Below the pieces are notes generated by a model. That model ran no database searches, was not told the origin of the DNA, and saw only the letters and a list, made by a program, of their open reading frames with translations. Made by a program: the position numbers and the translations under genes. Below are positions 6,557 to 13,590 of a stretch of DNA of 13,590 nucleotides, piece by piece; positions within the stretch are counted from its first letter, which is position 1; each line of letters starts with the position of its first letter. The DNA comes from Methyloligella sp. GTDB lineage: Bacteria; Pseudomonadota; Alphaproteobacteria; Rhizobiales; JALUTE01. Location of the stretch: positions 1 to 13,590 of the forward strand of contig JALUTE010000223.1 of NCBI GenBank assembly GCA_027058255.1, given 5' to 3'.

Positions 6557-7759
6557 TCAGCCGAGCCCGGCGCAGAAGCGCTGAATGCGCTGGCAGGCCT
6601 CCTCGAGGGCCTCCGTCGAGGTCGCATAGGAGACGCGGAAGAAGGGCGAGAGGCCGAAGGCGGCACCGTGCACGACCGCGACGCCCTCCTCCTCCAGGAG
6701 AGCCGTCACGAAATCCTCGTCATTTGCGATCGCCCGCCCGCCCGCGGAGGTCTTGCCGATGCAGCCCGCGCAGGAGGGGTAGACATAGAACGCGCCTTCC
6801 GGCGTCGGGCAGTCGAGCCCGGGCGCCTGGTTGAGCATGGAGACCACCAGGTCGCGGCGCTCCTTGAATACGCCCGCGCGCTCCTGGATGAAATCCTGCG
6901 GCCCGTTCAGCGCCTCCACGGCCGCCCACTGGCTGATGGAGCTCGGGTTGGAGGTGGATTGGGACTGGAGCTTGGCAATGGCCTTGATCAGCGCCTCCGG
7001 CCCGCCCGCATAGCCGATGCGCCATCCGGTCATGGCATAGGCCTTGGAGACGCCGTTCATCGTCAGCGTGCGCTCGCGCAAGCCCGGCTCCACCTGCACG
7101 GGCGTGACGAAGCGAAAGCCGTCATAGACGAGGTGCTCGTACATGTCGTCCGTGAGCACCCAGACATGGGGATGGCGCATCAGAACGTCCGTGAGCGCCT
7201 TGAGCTCGCTCTCGCCATAGGCCGCGCCGGAGGGGTTGGAGGGCGAGTTGAAGATCAGCCATTTGGTCTTGTCTGTGATCGCCGCCTCGAGCGCCTCGGG
7301 CGTCAGCTTGAAGCCGTTCTCGAGCGTGGTCTCGACGAAGACGGGCGTTCCGCCGCCAAGCAGCACGATGTCCGGATAGGACACCCAGTAGGGCGCCGGG
7401 ATGATCACCTCGTCGCCCGGGTTGAGCGTCGCGAGCAGCGCGTTGTAGAGCACCTGCTTGCCGCCGGTGCCGACGGTGATCTCGGACGGCTTGTAGTCGA
7501 GGCCGTTCTCGCGCCGGAACTTCTCGGCGATCGCCGCCTTGAGCTCGGGCAGGCCATCGACCGCCGTATATTTGGTCTCGCCCCGGCGGATGGCGGCGAT
7601 GGCCGCCTCCTTGATGTTGTCGGGGGTGTCGAAATCCGGCTCTCCGGCCCCGAGCCCGATGACGTCGTGACCGGCGGCCTTGAGCTCGCGTGCCTTCTGT
7701 GTCACGGCGATGGTGGGGGATGGCTTCACGCGTGAGAGCGCGTCGGCGAAAAAGCCCAT
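6557..7759 (-). CDS. aatA: Aspartate aminotransferase (class I, AatA type)
   Basis: A PLP-dependent aminotransferase that interconverts aspartate + 2-oxoglutarate and oxaloacetate + glutamate in the cytoplasm; many Ib-subgroup members also act on aromatic amino acids or prephenate. At 400 residues it has exactly the usual length. The PLP lysine is K239 in SKAYAMTGWRIGY, with R247 in the same motif. N175 lies in SNPSG, Y207 in DDMYEHLVYDG, and R375 in FFRVSYAT is the carboxylate-binding arginine. The N-terminus (GFFADALSRVKPSPTIAVTQ) is typical of alphaproteobacterial AatA. The start is ATG at 7759, with GGGAGA 6 bases upstream; the frame stays open further upstream but that extension is not family-like. 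It is a single-gene unit with its own terminator. Confidence 0.95.
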   Translation of the reverse strand: MGFFADALSRVKPSPTIAVTQKARELKAAGHDVIGLGAGEPDFDTPDNIKEAAIAAIRRGETKYTAVDGLPELKAAIAEKFRRENGLDYKPSEITVGTGGKQVLYNALLATLNPGDEVIIPAPYWVSYPDIVLLGGGTPVFVETTLENGFKLTPEALEAAITDKTKWLIFNSPSNPSGAAYGESELKALTDVLMRHPHVWVLTDDMYEHLVYDGFRFVTPVQVEPGLRERTLTMNGVSKAYAMTGWRIGYAGGPEALIKAIAKLQSQSTSNPSSISQWAAVEALNGPQDFIQERAGVFKERRDLVVSMLNQAPGLDCPTPEGAFYVYPSCAGCIGKTSAGGRAIANDEDFVTALLEEEGVAVVHGAAFGLSPFFRVSYATSTEALEEACQRIQRFCAGLG

Positions 7760-8092
7760 GGGAGGTCTCCCTCGGCAAGGATGGTTCGGTCTGGCGCGGC
7801 AATGCTGGACGACGTCGCGCCCACATGTCACCCATCGGTGCGGAGCGTTACGGTCCGGGCAGGGGGACAGCCGGCGCGATCGGCCGGCGCAACCTACGCT
7901 GACCGCCCATGGGATGCAAGGGCAGGCGGCGACCGCCCATCGTCCTCGGGGTGCGCCGACGGGCGGACCGCGGCGCAGAGCGCGGCAAAGGGTCTTGTGG
8001 GGCAAGATGGAGCATGGGCCTCGCCGCCCCCTGTGGCAGAATGCGCGGCCGAGCTTGGCCCTCTGCCCGCGACACCGACCCGGAAGGCGCCC
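7760..8092. other. Divergent aatA / permease intergenic region
   Basis: These 333 bases contain no gene I can support; both flanking frames stay open through them only because of high GC. They should hold the promoters of aatA and the permease, but no strong -35/-10 pair is visible. GACCGCCCAT is repeated exactly 30 bases apart (7901-7910 and 7931-7940), and the self-complementary GCCGGC occurs at 7870-7875 and 7883-7888. Either could be a protein-binding site; neither matches a motif I know. Confidence 0.5.
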
Positions 8093-9325
8093 TTGACCCT
8101 CTCAGCACTCACGCGACCGGAAAACCTGCTCGTCCTGGGGGCAACGCTCCTTGTCGGCGGCCTTCTGCTGGTGCCGCGCCTGCGCCATGCGCGGCTCTGG
8201 CGGGCGACGGTGACGCCGCTTGCCTCGATCATCGGCAGCGGCTTCCTGGTCTCGGGCCCCCTGCTTGCCAATATCGCCGGGCATGCCGCCGCCCTCATCA
8301 TGGCGGCGCTCTGCCTCGGCGCCTATGTGATCGGTGCGGCCATCCGCTTCAACATTGCGCATCTCGAGCCGCTGCTGGCCCGCCACGCGGCGCCGGAGCG
8401 GATCGTCCGCCTGGAGCAGGCCTCGGAGCTCGCGCTCGCCGGGGCCTATCTGATCTCCATTTGTTTCTACATACAACTGATGGCCGCCTTCCTGCTTCGC
8501 GGTGCCGGGGTCGAGGGGGTGTGGATCGCGAACATGCTCGCCACCGTGGTTCTGGCTTTTCTCGGCATTACGGGGCTCGTGCGCGGCTTTCGCCGCCTGG
8601 AGCTCCTGGAGGAGACCTCGGTCGGTCTCAAGCTCGCCGTGATCGCCGGGCTGCTCGTGGGGCTCATCGGCTATGATGTGGATCTGGTGCTCACCGGGCG
8701 CTGGCCCGATCTGGAGCTGCCCGACGGCATCGACTTCGAGCATGTGCGCGTGGCGCTCGGCTCGCTTCTCATCGTCCAGGGATTCGAGACCTCGCGCTAT
8801 ATCGGTCACGCCTATGACGCGCCGACGCGGGTGCGCTCCATGCGCCTGGCCCAGTGGATCGCGACGGCCATCTATGTGGCCTTCATCGTGCTGGCGACCG
8901 ACCTTCTCGACCCCACGGCGCCGATTTCCGAGACCGCCATCATCGACTATGCCGCCGTGGTCGCAGGCGTCTTGCCGGTGCTGCTCCTGATCGGAGCCGT
9001 CATGGCCCAGTTCAGCGCCGCCACCGCCGACTTTCTCGGCACGGCTGGCATCATCACCGCGCATCTGCGCCGGGTCCCCGAGCGCTGGCTCTATCCGATC
9101 ATCGCGCTGGCAGGCATCGTTCTCACCTGGACGACGAGCGTGTTCGAGATTCTCGCCATCGCCTCGCGCGCCTTCGCCGCCTATTACCTGCTGCAATGCG
9201 TGATCGCGGTCCTGGTTGCCCGTGCGCAGGAGGGCGGGGCCGGTCACGATGCGCGCAACGCGGCCTTTCTGGCCGGGGCTGGACTGTCGGCGGCCGTGCT
9301 CGTTCTCGGCGTGCCGGCCCACTGA
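8093..9325 (+). CDS. APC-superfamily-like integral membrane permease
   Basis: A 410-residue polytopic membrane protein with about 11-12 hydrophobic segments (roughly 10-30, 41-62, 65-88, 113-136, 144-164, 178-200, 222-240, 258-277, 290-314, 332-350, 357-385, 391-408). IIGSGFLVSGP (46-56) resembles the glycine-rich break of the first core helix in amino acid/polyamine/cation (APC) transporters, and SLLIVQGFETSRYIG (224-238) resembles the sixth helix with its GFE motif. The start is taken as TTG at 8093, with GGAAGG 6 bases upstream; it places the N-terminus just before the first membrane segment. An earlier start in the same frame would add a polar, non-conserved extension. The substrate is not predictable. 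It is divergent from aatA and convergent with phaC, so it is probably its own transcript. Confidence 0.7.
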   Translation: MTLSALTRPENLLVLGATLLVGGLLLVPRLRHARLWRATVTPLASIIGSGFLVSGPLLANIAGHAAALIMAALCLGAYVIGAAIRFNIAHLEPLLARHAAPERIVRLEQASELALAGAYLISICFYIQLMAAFLLRGAGVEGVWIANMLATVVLAFLGITGLVRGFRRLELLEETSVGLKLAVIAGLLVGLIGYDVDLVLTGRWPDLELPDGIDFEHVRVALGSLLIVQGFETSRYIGHAYDAPTRVRSMRLAQWIATAIYVAFIVLATDLLDPTAPISETAIIDYAAVVAGVLPVLLLIGAVMAQFSAATADFLGTAGIITAHLRRVPERWLYPIIALAGIVLTWTTSVFEILAIASRAFAAYYLLQCVIAVLVARAQEGGAGHDARNAAFLAGAGLSAAVLVLGVPAH

Positions 9326-9360
9326 TCCCCGCAAGGCGCACGAAGGGGCCCTCGCCGGAC

Positions 9361-11100
9361 CTATTCCTCGCGGACATAGGTGCCCGGCGCATCGCCGAGC
9401 GGCGGATAGCCGGCGGCCGGCGCCCCCATGGAGGGCGGTGCGACCCGCGTGCCGGAATGCTCGGCGAGCCAGGCCTGCCAGGTGGGCCACCAGGAGCCCT
9501 CGCGCTCGGGCGTGAGGACCAGCCAGTCCTCCGGCGCGATATAGGGCTCGCCTTCGTGCCGCGTCGCGACACGGTGCCGGCGGCGGGGGTGGCCGGGCTC
9601 GGAGATGATGCCGGCATTGTGGCCGCCATTGGTCAGCAGGAAGGTGACGTCCGTATCGGCGAGCAGGTTGATCTTGTAGACCGATTTCCAGGGCGCAACA
9701 TGGTCCTTCTCAGCCCCGACGGCGAAGATCGGGGGGCGGATGTCGGTGAGCGCGATCGGCCGGCCGGCGACCTCGTAGCGCCCCTGGGCAAGGTCGTTGC
9801 TCAGGAAGAAGCGGCGCAGATATTCCGAATGCATGCGGTAGGGCATGCGCGTTGCGTCCGCGTTCCAGGCCATGAGGTCGATCATGGGCCGGCGCTCGCC
9901 CATCAGATAGTCATGCACCATGCGCGACCAGATGAGGTCGTTGGAGCGCAGGATCTGAAAGGCGCCGGCCATCTGCCGGGTGTCGAGATAGCCCTGATCC
10001 CACATCAGGTCCTCGAGATAGGCGGTCTGGCTCTGGTCGATGAAGAGCATGAGCTCGCCCGCCTCGGTGAAATCCGTCTGGGCCGCGAAGAGCGTGACGG
10101 TCTGGAGCCAGTCCTTGCCATCGCGCCCCAGCGCCGCGGCGGCGACGGCGAGCAGGGTCCCGCCCAGGCAGTAGCCCACCGCATGCACCTTCCGCTCGGG
10201 CACGATGGCGCGCACCGCATCGAGCGCCCGCATGACCCCGAGCTCGAGATAGTCCTCCATGGCGAGATCGCGGTCGGCCTCGGTCGGGTTCTTCCAGGAG
10301 ATCATGAACACGGTGTGCCCCTGGCCGACCAGATATTTGACCAGCGAGTTGTGGGGCGAGAGATCGAGGATGTAGTATTTCATGATCCAGGCGGGGACGA
10401 TCAGAACCGGCTCCGGGTGGACCTTCCTGGTCGTGGGCTCATACTGGATGAGCTCGATCAGCCGGTTGCGGTAGATCACCTTGCCGGGCGTGACCGCGAC
10501 CTCCTTGCCCACGCGGAAACGCTCCGTGCCGACGGGCCGTTTCTGCAGCACCGCCCGCTCCCAGTCCTCGATGAAATTCTGTGCGCCGCGGACGAGATTC
10601 ATGCCGCCGCTTTTCAGCGTTGCGGCCAGCACCTCGGGATTGGTCGCGGGAAAGTTCGAGGGAGAGACGATATCGAGAAGCTGGCGGGCCGAGAAGGCGA
10701 CCACCTCCTCGTGATGCTTCGAGACGCCGTGCACGCCGGTCGTCGCGTTATGCCACCATTGCTGAACGAGCAGGAAGGCCTGGTAGTAGAGCGAGAAGGG
10801 CAGATGCTGCCAGTCCGGTGCGTCGAAGCGGCGGTCCTGCGGCAGGGGCTTGATGCAGGGCCCGTCCTTCTTGCCGGCGAGAAGGCGCTCGACATGGGTG
10901 AGAAAGGTGATGCTCTTGCGCATCGCCTTCTCCACGAGCTGGCCCTGCTTGCCCGGCGAGTTGGCCAGATGCACGGCCCAATCCAGATAGGCCAGCATCA
11001 TCGCGGCCGGTGAGATGCCCCCCGTGACGCGGGCCTCCGCGGCATGGAGGAAGCGGTCGATGGGGTAGACGTGGCTCGTCTGCTCGGGCCCCTGGCTCAT
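9361..11100 (-). CDS. phaC: Poly(3-hydroxyalkanoate) synthase, class I-like
   Basis: PhaC polymerises (R)-3-hydroxyacyl-CoA into polyhydroxyalkanoate on the surface of storage granules. The 579-residue product has the length of class I synthases (about 560-600). An N-terminal PhaC_N region precedes an alpha/beta-hydrolase core (from about 215). The lipase-like box GYCLGG (309-314) carries the nucleophile C311. D466 in AEKDHVAPW and H494 in NGGHNAGI complete the Cys-Asp-His triad. The C-terminus (WWPTWQAWLAEHSGTRVAPP) is typical. The ATG at 11100 has GGGAGA about 7 bases upstream; the 66-codon upstream extension of the frame is rejected as non-conserved and Arg/Cys-rich. No phaA, phaB or phaR is adjacent. 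It follows atpG by 207 bases on the same strand and has its own candidate operator, so expression may be separate from the ATPase genes. Confidence 0.95.
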   Translation of the reverse strand: MSQGPEQTSHVYPIDRFLHAAEARVTGGISPAAMMLAYLDWAVHLANSPGKQGQLVEKAMRKSITFLTHVERLLAGKKDGPCIKPLPQDRRFDAPDWQHLPFSLYYQAFLLVQQWWHNATTGVHGVSKHHEEVVAFSARQLLDIVSPSNFPATNPEVLAATLKSGGMNLVRGAQNFIEDWERAVLQKRPVGTERFRVGKEVAVTPGKVIYRNRLIELIQYEPTTRKVHPEPVLIVPAWIMKYYILDLSPHNSLVKYLVGQGHTVFMISWKNPTEADRDLAMEDYLELGVMRALDAVRAIVPERKVHAVGYCLGGTLLAVAAAALGRDGKDWLQTVTLFAAQTDFTEAGELMLFIDQSQTAYLEDLMWDQGYLDTRQMAGAFQILRSNDLIWSRMVHDYLMGERRPMIDLMAWNADATRMPYRMHSEYLRRFFLSNDLAQGRYEVAGRPIALTDIRPPIFAVGAEKDHVAPWKSVYKINLLADTDVTFLLTNGGHNAGIISEPGHPRRRHRVATRHEGEPYIAPEDWLVLTPEREGSWWPTWQAWLAEHSGTRVAPPSMGAPAAGYPPLGDAPGTYVREE

Positions 11101-11200
11101 GGCGCATCTCCCGTGTCCGCATCGCGCTCGGGCGGCCCCGTGCGTCTGCCCGCAGCGCATGCGCCGCCGCGCTCGCTCAATGGGGTCCGCACGGTCCCCG

Positions 11201-11209
11201 ATGCTGCAT
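11201..11209. promoter_or_regulatory. Small TGC-T-GCA palindrome upstream of phaC
   Basis: ATGC-T-GCAT is a perfect 9-base palindrome centred at 11205, exactly 25 bases from the centre of the larger palindrome at 11230. Both contain TGC/GCA half-sites, so it may be a second, weaker site for the same regulator. Short palindromes like this also arise by chance. Confidence 0.3.
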
Positions 11210-11217
11210 GTGGGGAT

Positions 11218-11242
11218 GGCGATATTGCAGTGCAACATCGCC
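11218..11242. promoter_or_regulatory. Near-perfect 25-bp palindrome, candidate PhaR-type operator
   Basis: Twelve-base arms centred on G11230 match with one mismatch: outer GGCGAT (11218-11223) with ATCGCC (11237-11242), and inner TTGCA (11225-11229) with TGCAA (11231-11235). It lies about 118-142 bases before the phaC start. TGC/GCA symmetric sites are known for PhaR (AniA), the PHA-sensing repressor of alphaproteobacteria that controls phasin and PHA genes. The symmetry is seen directly; the regulator's identity is inferred from gene context. Confidence 0.5.
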
Positions 11243-11307
11243 GGGGCCGGCTGCGAAACCATGCCCCACATGCCATGACACGTGGCCCGGCTCGGCAAGA
11301 CGGCCCA

Positions 11308-12156
11308 TCATTGCCCGGTCCGCGGGGCCATGATGGCCTCGGCGCCCGTGACGACATCGAGCAGCTCGGCGGTAATGGCCTCTTGACGCAGAACGTTCTC
11401 GCGTCTGCGCAGCTCGGTGAGCTTGTCGGCGATGTTGTGGTCGGCCGCGGCCATGGCGCGCAGCCGCGCCGCGTTCTCGCTGGCAAGGGATTCCATCATC
11501 GCATGGGTGATCTCCGCGAGGAGATATTCACGCGCAAGCCGTTCCAGCAGCACGTCCGGCGCAAGCTGGTGCAAGGGCGGGTTGCCCTGGCCGGCATGGG
11601 CGAGCAGAGCCGGGTCGAGCGGCAGGATGCGCTTGACCCGGGGCTGCCAGGCTCCCGCCTCGCCATGGGTCCCGAACACGATCTCCGCCATGGAGGCATT
11701 GGCGAGATGCGCCGCGAGACGCCGCGTGATGGCGAGCACGCCCCCGGCATGGGTCGCCATGGGATAGGTATCCGCGACATCGAGTCCCTTCTCCTCGGCC
11801 AGCAGGGCGCCGCGCCGGCCGATGATCACCAGCGCATGCCGAGCTCCGGCCCGCGCCCGGGCGCGCTCGAGCAGATGCTCGTTCAAGGCGCCGACAAAGC
11901 CGTGCTCCGAGCAGACCGCGATGACGATTTCGGCCTGCGGGCCCGCCCGTGCCGGGATGCCATTTGCCGGCTCGGGAAGGAGGCGGGCCGCCTGCCCAAT
12001 GGCGCGCTCCACCACCGCCACATGGTGGCGTATGCCATCGAGGCTCGCCTCGGCCTCCTGAAGGCGGGCGGCCGCGAGCGCGCGCAGTGCCCGAACCAGA
12101 TCGCGCAGCTCGGCGAGACTGGCAATCCGTGCCTTGAGCCGGGCGAGCGCTTCCAT
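11308..12156 (-). CDS. atpG: F-type ATPase gamma subunit, alternate (N-type) ATPase
   Basis: The gamma subunit is the central rotating shaft of F1, linking catalysis to proton or sodium transport through Fo. The 282-residue product keeps the two terminal coiled-coil helices. The N-terminal one (EALARLKARIASLAELRDLV, then RALRALAAARLQEAE) departs from the usual SLKDLRNRI...KITKAMKMVAAAKL form and resembles gammas of alternate N-ATPase operons. The C-terminal one has DHNIADKLTELRRRENVLRQ followed by EAITAELLDVVTGAEAI, the gamma signature region. The ATG at 12156 lies one base after the atpA stop, showing tight coupling; the 31-codon upstream extension overlaps atpA and is rejected. It is the last gene of its cluster here, consistent with the atpDCQRBEFAG order. 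The N-type call is from memory of the family. Confidence 0.88.
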   Translation of the reverse strand: MEALARLKARIASLAELRDLVRALRALAAARLQEAEASLDGIRHHVAVVERAIGQAARLLPEPANGIPARAGPQAEIVIAVCSEHGFVGALNEHLLERARARAGARHALVIIGRRGALLAEEKGLDVADTYPMATHAGGVLAITRRLAAHLANASMAEIVFGTHGEAGAWQPRVKRILPLDPALLAHAGQGNPPLHQLAPDVLLERLAREYLLAEITHAMMESLASENAARLRAMAAADHNIADKLTELRRRENVLRQEAITAELLDVVTGAEAIMAPRTGQ

Positions 12157-12157
12157 G

Positions 12158-13590
12158 TCACGGCGCCTCCTCTTGCTCGAGCGCCTCTTCGTGTTCGGCC
12201 GCGCCCTCATGCTCGGGCGCCATCTCGGCCAGAAGCGCGTCGATGGCATCGGTCAGGCGCGCCATGTCCTCCTGCGGCAGGCGGCCATCGCGCTCCAGGC
12301 GGGCCACCGTCAGCGGGAGCTGGCGGGAAAGCCATGCCCCTACGGTCGCACGAAAGGGCTCGATCCGGTCGAGCGGCAGGGTGTCGAGCCCCCCGCTGCC
12401 AACAGCGATGAGGAGGGCCACCTGCTCCGTCAGGGAGAGGGGCCGATATTGGGGCTGTGCGAGAATGGCGCGGATGCGCCGGCCATGCGCGATTCTGCGC
12501 CGCGTGCGCTCGTCCACCATGGCCCCGAAGCGGGAGAAGACCTCCAGCTCCAGGAACTGGGCATATTCGAGCTTCAGTGTCTTTGCGAGGTCCCTCATGA
12601 CCGGCGCCTGGGTCCGGCCGCCGACCCGCGACACGCTCATGGCGACGTTCACGGCCGGCTTCTGGCCCTCATAGAACAGCTTGGGCTCGAGAAAGATCTG
12701 GCCGTCGGTGATGGAAATGAGATTGGTCGGAATGTAGCCGGATATGTTCCCGGCCTGGGTCTCGGCGATGGGCAGGGCCGTGAGAGAGCCGCCACCGCGT
12801 GCTGGCGAGAGCTTGGCCGCCCGCTCCAGCAAACGGGCGTGCAGATAGAACACATCGCCCGGATAGGCTTCGCGCCCCGGCGGACGGCGCAGCAGCAGCG
12901 AGAGCTGGCGGTGCACGATGGCATGCTTGGTCAGATCGTCGATCACCAGAAGCGCATCCTCGCCCCGGTCGCGGAAATACTCCGCCATGGTGCAGGCGGC
13001 GAAGGGCGTGATCCATTGCGCGCCGGGGGGTGCCTCGGCCTCGCCGACGACGAAGATGCAGCGCTCGAAGGCGCCGTGCTCGCGCACCGCCTCGATGGCC
13101 TGGTTGACGGTCGATGTTCTCTGGCCGATGGCCGCATAGACCGAGATCACATCGCTCGCCCGCTGGTTGATGATGGCGTCGATGCCGATGGCGGTCTTGC
13201 CGGTCTTGCGATCGCCGATGACGAGCTCGCGCTGCCCGCGCCCGAGCGGAATCATGGCGTCGATCACGGTAAGGCCCGTCATGAGCGGGTTCGTAACGAA
13301 GTCGCGATCGACGATGGCGGGGGCGCGCCGCTCGACCGGGTCATGGCGCTCGGCGCGGATGGGCGGGCCGCCATCGAGGGGACGGCCCAGGGAGTCGACG
13401 ACCCGGCCGAGCAGGCGCTCGCCGACGGGAACGCGAACAATGTCGCCCGTGCCTTGCACGCGCATGCCGGCGGCAATGGCGTCGCTGTGGCCGAGCAGGA
13501 CGCATCCGAGCGTGTCCTCCGCGATGCGCATCGCCAGGCCCGGCGTGCCATCCTCGAAGCGGAGCAGTTCGTCGAGCCGGGCCTCGGGCA
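12158..13590 (-). CDS. atpA: F-type ATPase alpha subunit, alternate (N-type) ATPase (5' end cut by window edge)
   Basis: The alpha subunit forms the F1 hexamer with beta and holds the non-catalytic nucleotide sites. The frame is open to the window edge; about 476 residues are visible and roughly 30-45 N-terminal residues are missing. The Walker A motif reads GDRKTGKT (usually GDRQTGKT) at visible residues 125-132. VIDDLTKHA is the Walker B region, RRPPGREAYPGDVFYLHARL is the conserved alpha segment, and SVSRVGG (about 318-324) holds the arginine finger R321. TKHAIVHRQ and ETQAGNISGYIPTN differ from common alphas (SKQAVAYRQ, ETQAGDVSAYIPTN) and fit N-ATPase alphas as I recall them. The C-terminal tail is unusually Glu/Ala/His-rich. 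The ATG at 13531 is internal: upstream codons (LDELLRFEDGTPGLA) match the alpha N-terminal barrel. atpG follows after one base. Confidence 0.93.
   Translation of the reverse strand, partial: PEARLDELLRFEDGTPGLAMRIAEDTLGCVLLGHSDAIAAGMRVQGTGDIVRVPVGERLLGRVVDSLGRPLDGGPPIRAERHDPVERRAPAIVDRDFVTNPLMTGLTVIDAMIPLGRGQRELVIGDRKTGKTAIGIDAIINQRASDVISVYAAIGQRTSTVNQAIEAVREHGAFERCIFVVGEAEAPPGAQWITPFAACTMAEYFRDRGEDALLVIDDLTKHAIVHRQLSLLLRRPPGREAYPGDVFYLHARLLERAAKLSPARGGGSLTALPIAETQAGNISGYIPTNLISITDGQIFLEPKLFYEGQKPAVNVAMSVSRVGGRTQAPVMRDLAKTLKLEYAQFLELEVFSRFGAMVDERTRRRIAHGRRIRAILAQPQYRPLSLTEQVALLIAVGSGGLDTLPLDRIEPFRATVGAWLSRQLPLTVARLERDGRLPQEDMARLTDAIDALLAEMAPEHEGAAEHEEALEQEEAP

Larger units (their letters stand above)
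11101..11307 (-). other. atpG-phaC intergenic region
   Basis: A 207-bp gap with no supportable gene. It contains the operator-like palindrome at 11218-11242 and a smaller one at 11201-11209. Its size and symmetric elements suggest phaC has its own promoter. No confident -35/-10 pair or terminator for atpG is seen. Confidence 0.5.

Noticed and set aside
7760..8005. N-terminal extension of the aspartate aminotransferase frame to 8005
   Set aside because: It is not family-like, and the ATG at 7759 has a ribosome binding site and gives the standard 400-residue protein.
9326..9360. Possible bidirectional terminator between the permease and phaC
   Set aside because: Only short GGGGCCC-type symmetry and a weak CCCC/GGGG pairing are present, with no T tract.
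8102..9490. 462-codon minus-strand open frame opposite the permease
   Set aside because: The plus-strand frame has clear membrane segments and APC-like motifs; the minus frame is charged low-complexity sequence with no domain.
8854..11013. 719-codon plus-strand open frame over the end of the permease and all of phaC
   Set aside because: It overlaps two supported genes, has no recognisable domain and has shadow-frame composition.
11101..11298. 66-codon upstream extension of phaC
   Set aside because: It is rich in Arg, Cys and Met with no PhaC similarity; the ATG at 11100 has a good ribosome binding site and gives the usual length.

Overview
The window is GC-rich chromosomal DNA from an alphaproteobacterium, probably Rhizobiales-like. 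This rests on gene content and codon use (a 400-residue AatA-type aminotransferase, glycolate oxidase genes, class I PHA synthase, an ECF sigma/anti-sigma pair, strong third-position G/C), not on any database search. I find no tRNA, rRNA, CRISPR, insertion sequence or phage gene. Most genes lie on the minus strand; only a LysR regulator and a permease are on the plus strand.

Layout. (1) Positions 1-2625, minus: glcD then glcE, the FAD subunits of membrane-linked glycolate dehydrogenase; glcE runs off the left edge and glcF is expected beyond it. A LysR-type regulator (2999-3952) is divergent, and the 373-bp gap holds an AT-rich patch with a perfect LysR-type inverted repeat. (2) Positions 4016-6394, minus: a small secreted His-rich protein, a c556-like class II cytochrome c, an ECF sigma factor and its overlapping membrane anti-sigma factor. 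Strong hairpins separate the units, so this looks like an envelope or redox stress module of several transcripts rather than one operon. (3) Positions 6557-7759, minus: aspartate aminotransferase with a clear intrinsic terminator; a divergent APC-like permease follows (8093-9325). (4) Positions 9361-13590, minus: atpA (cut by the right edge) and atpG of what looks like an alternate (N-type) F1Fo-ATPase, then phaC. The alpha-gamma pair is followed by phaC, not by the beta subunit gene of a usual ATP synthase operon. A near-perfect 25-bp palindrome with TTGCA half-sites lies in the atpG-phaC gap and is a good candidate operator for a PHA-responsive repressor.

Most of the window is ordinary metabolism. 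The parts most worth a second look are the ECF/anti-sigma/cytochrome/His-rich protein group, with a possible ECF-type promoter before the His-rich gene; the operator-like palindrome before phaC; and the perfect inverted repeat between glcD and the LysR gene. Start codons are often non-ATG (GTG for the LysR and anti-sigma genes, TTG for glcE and the permease); each was chosen from frame limits, ribosome binding site and homology.
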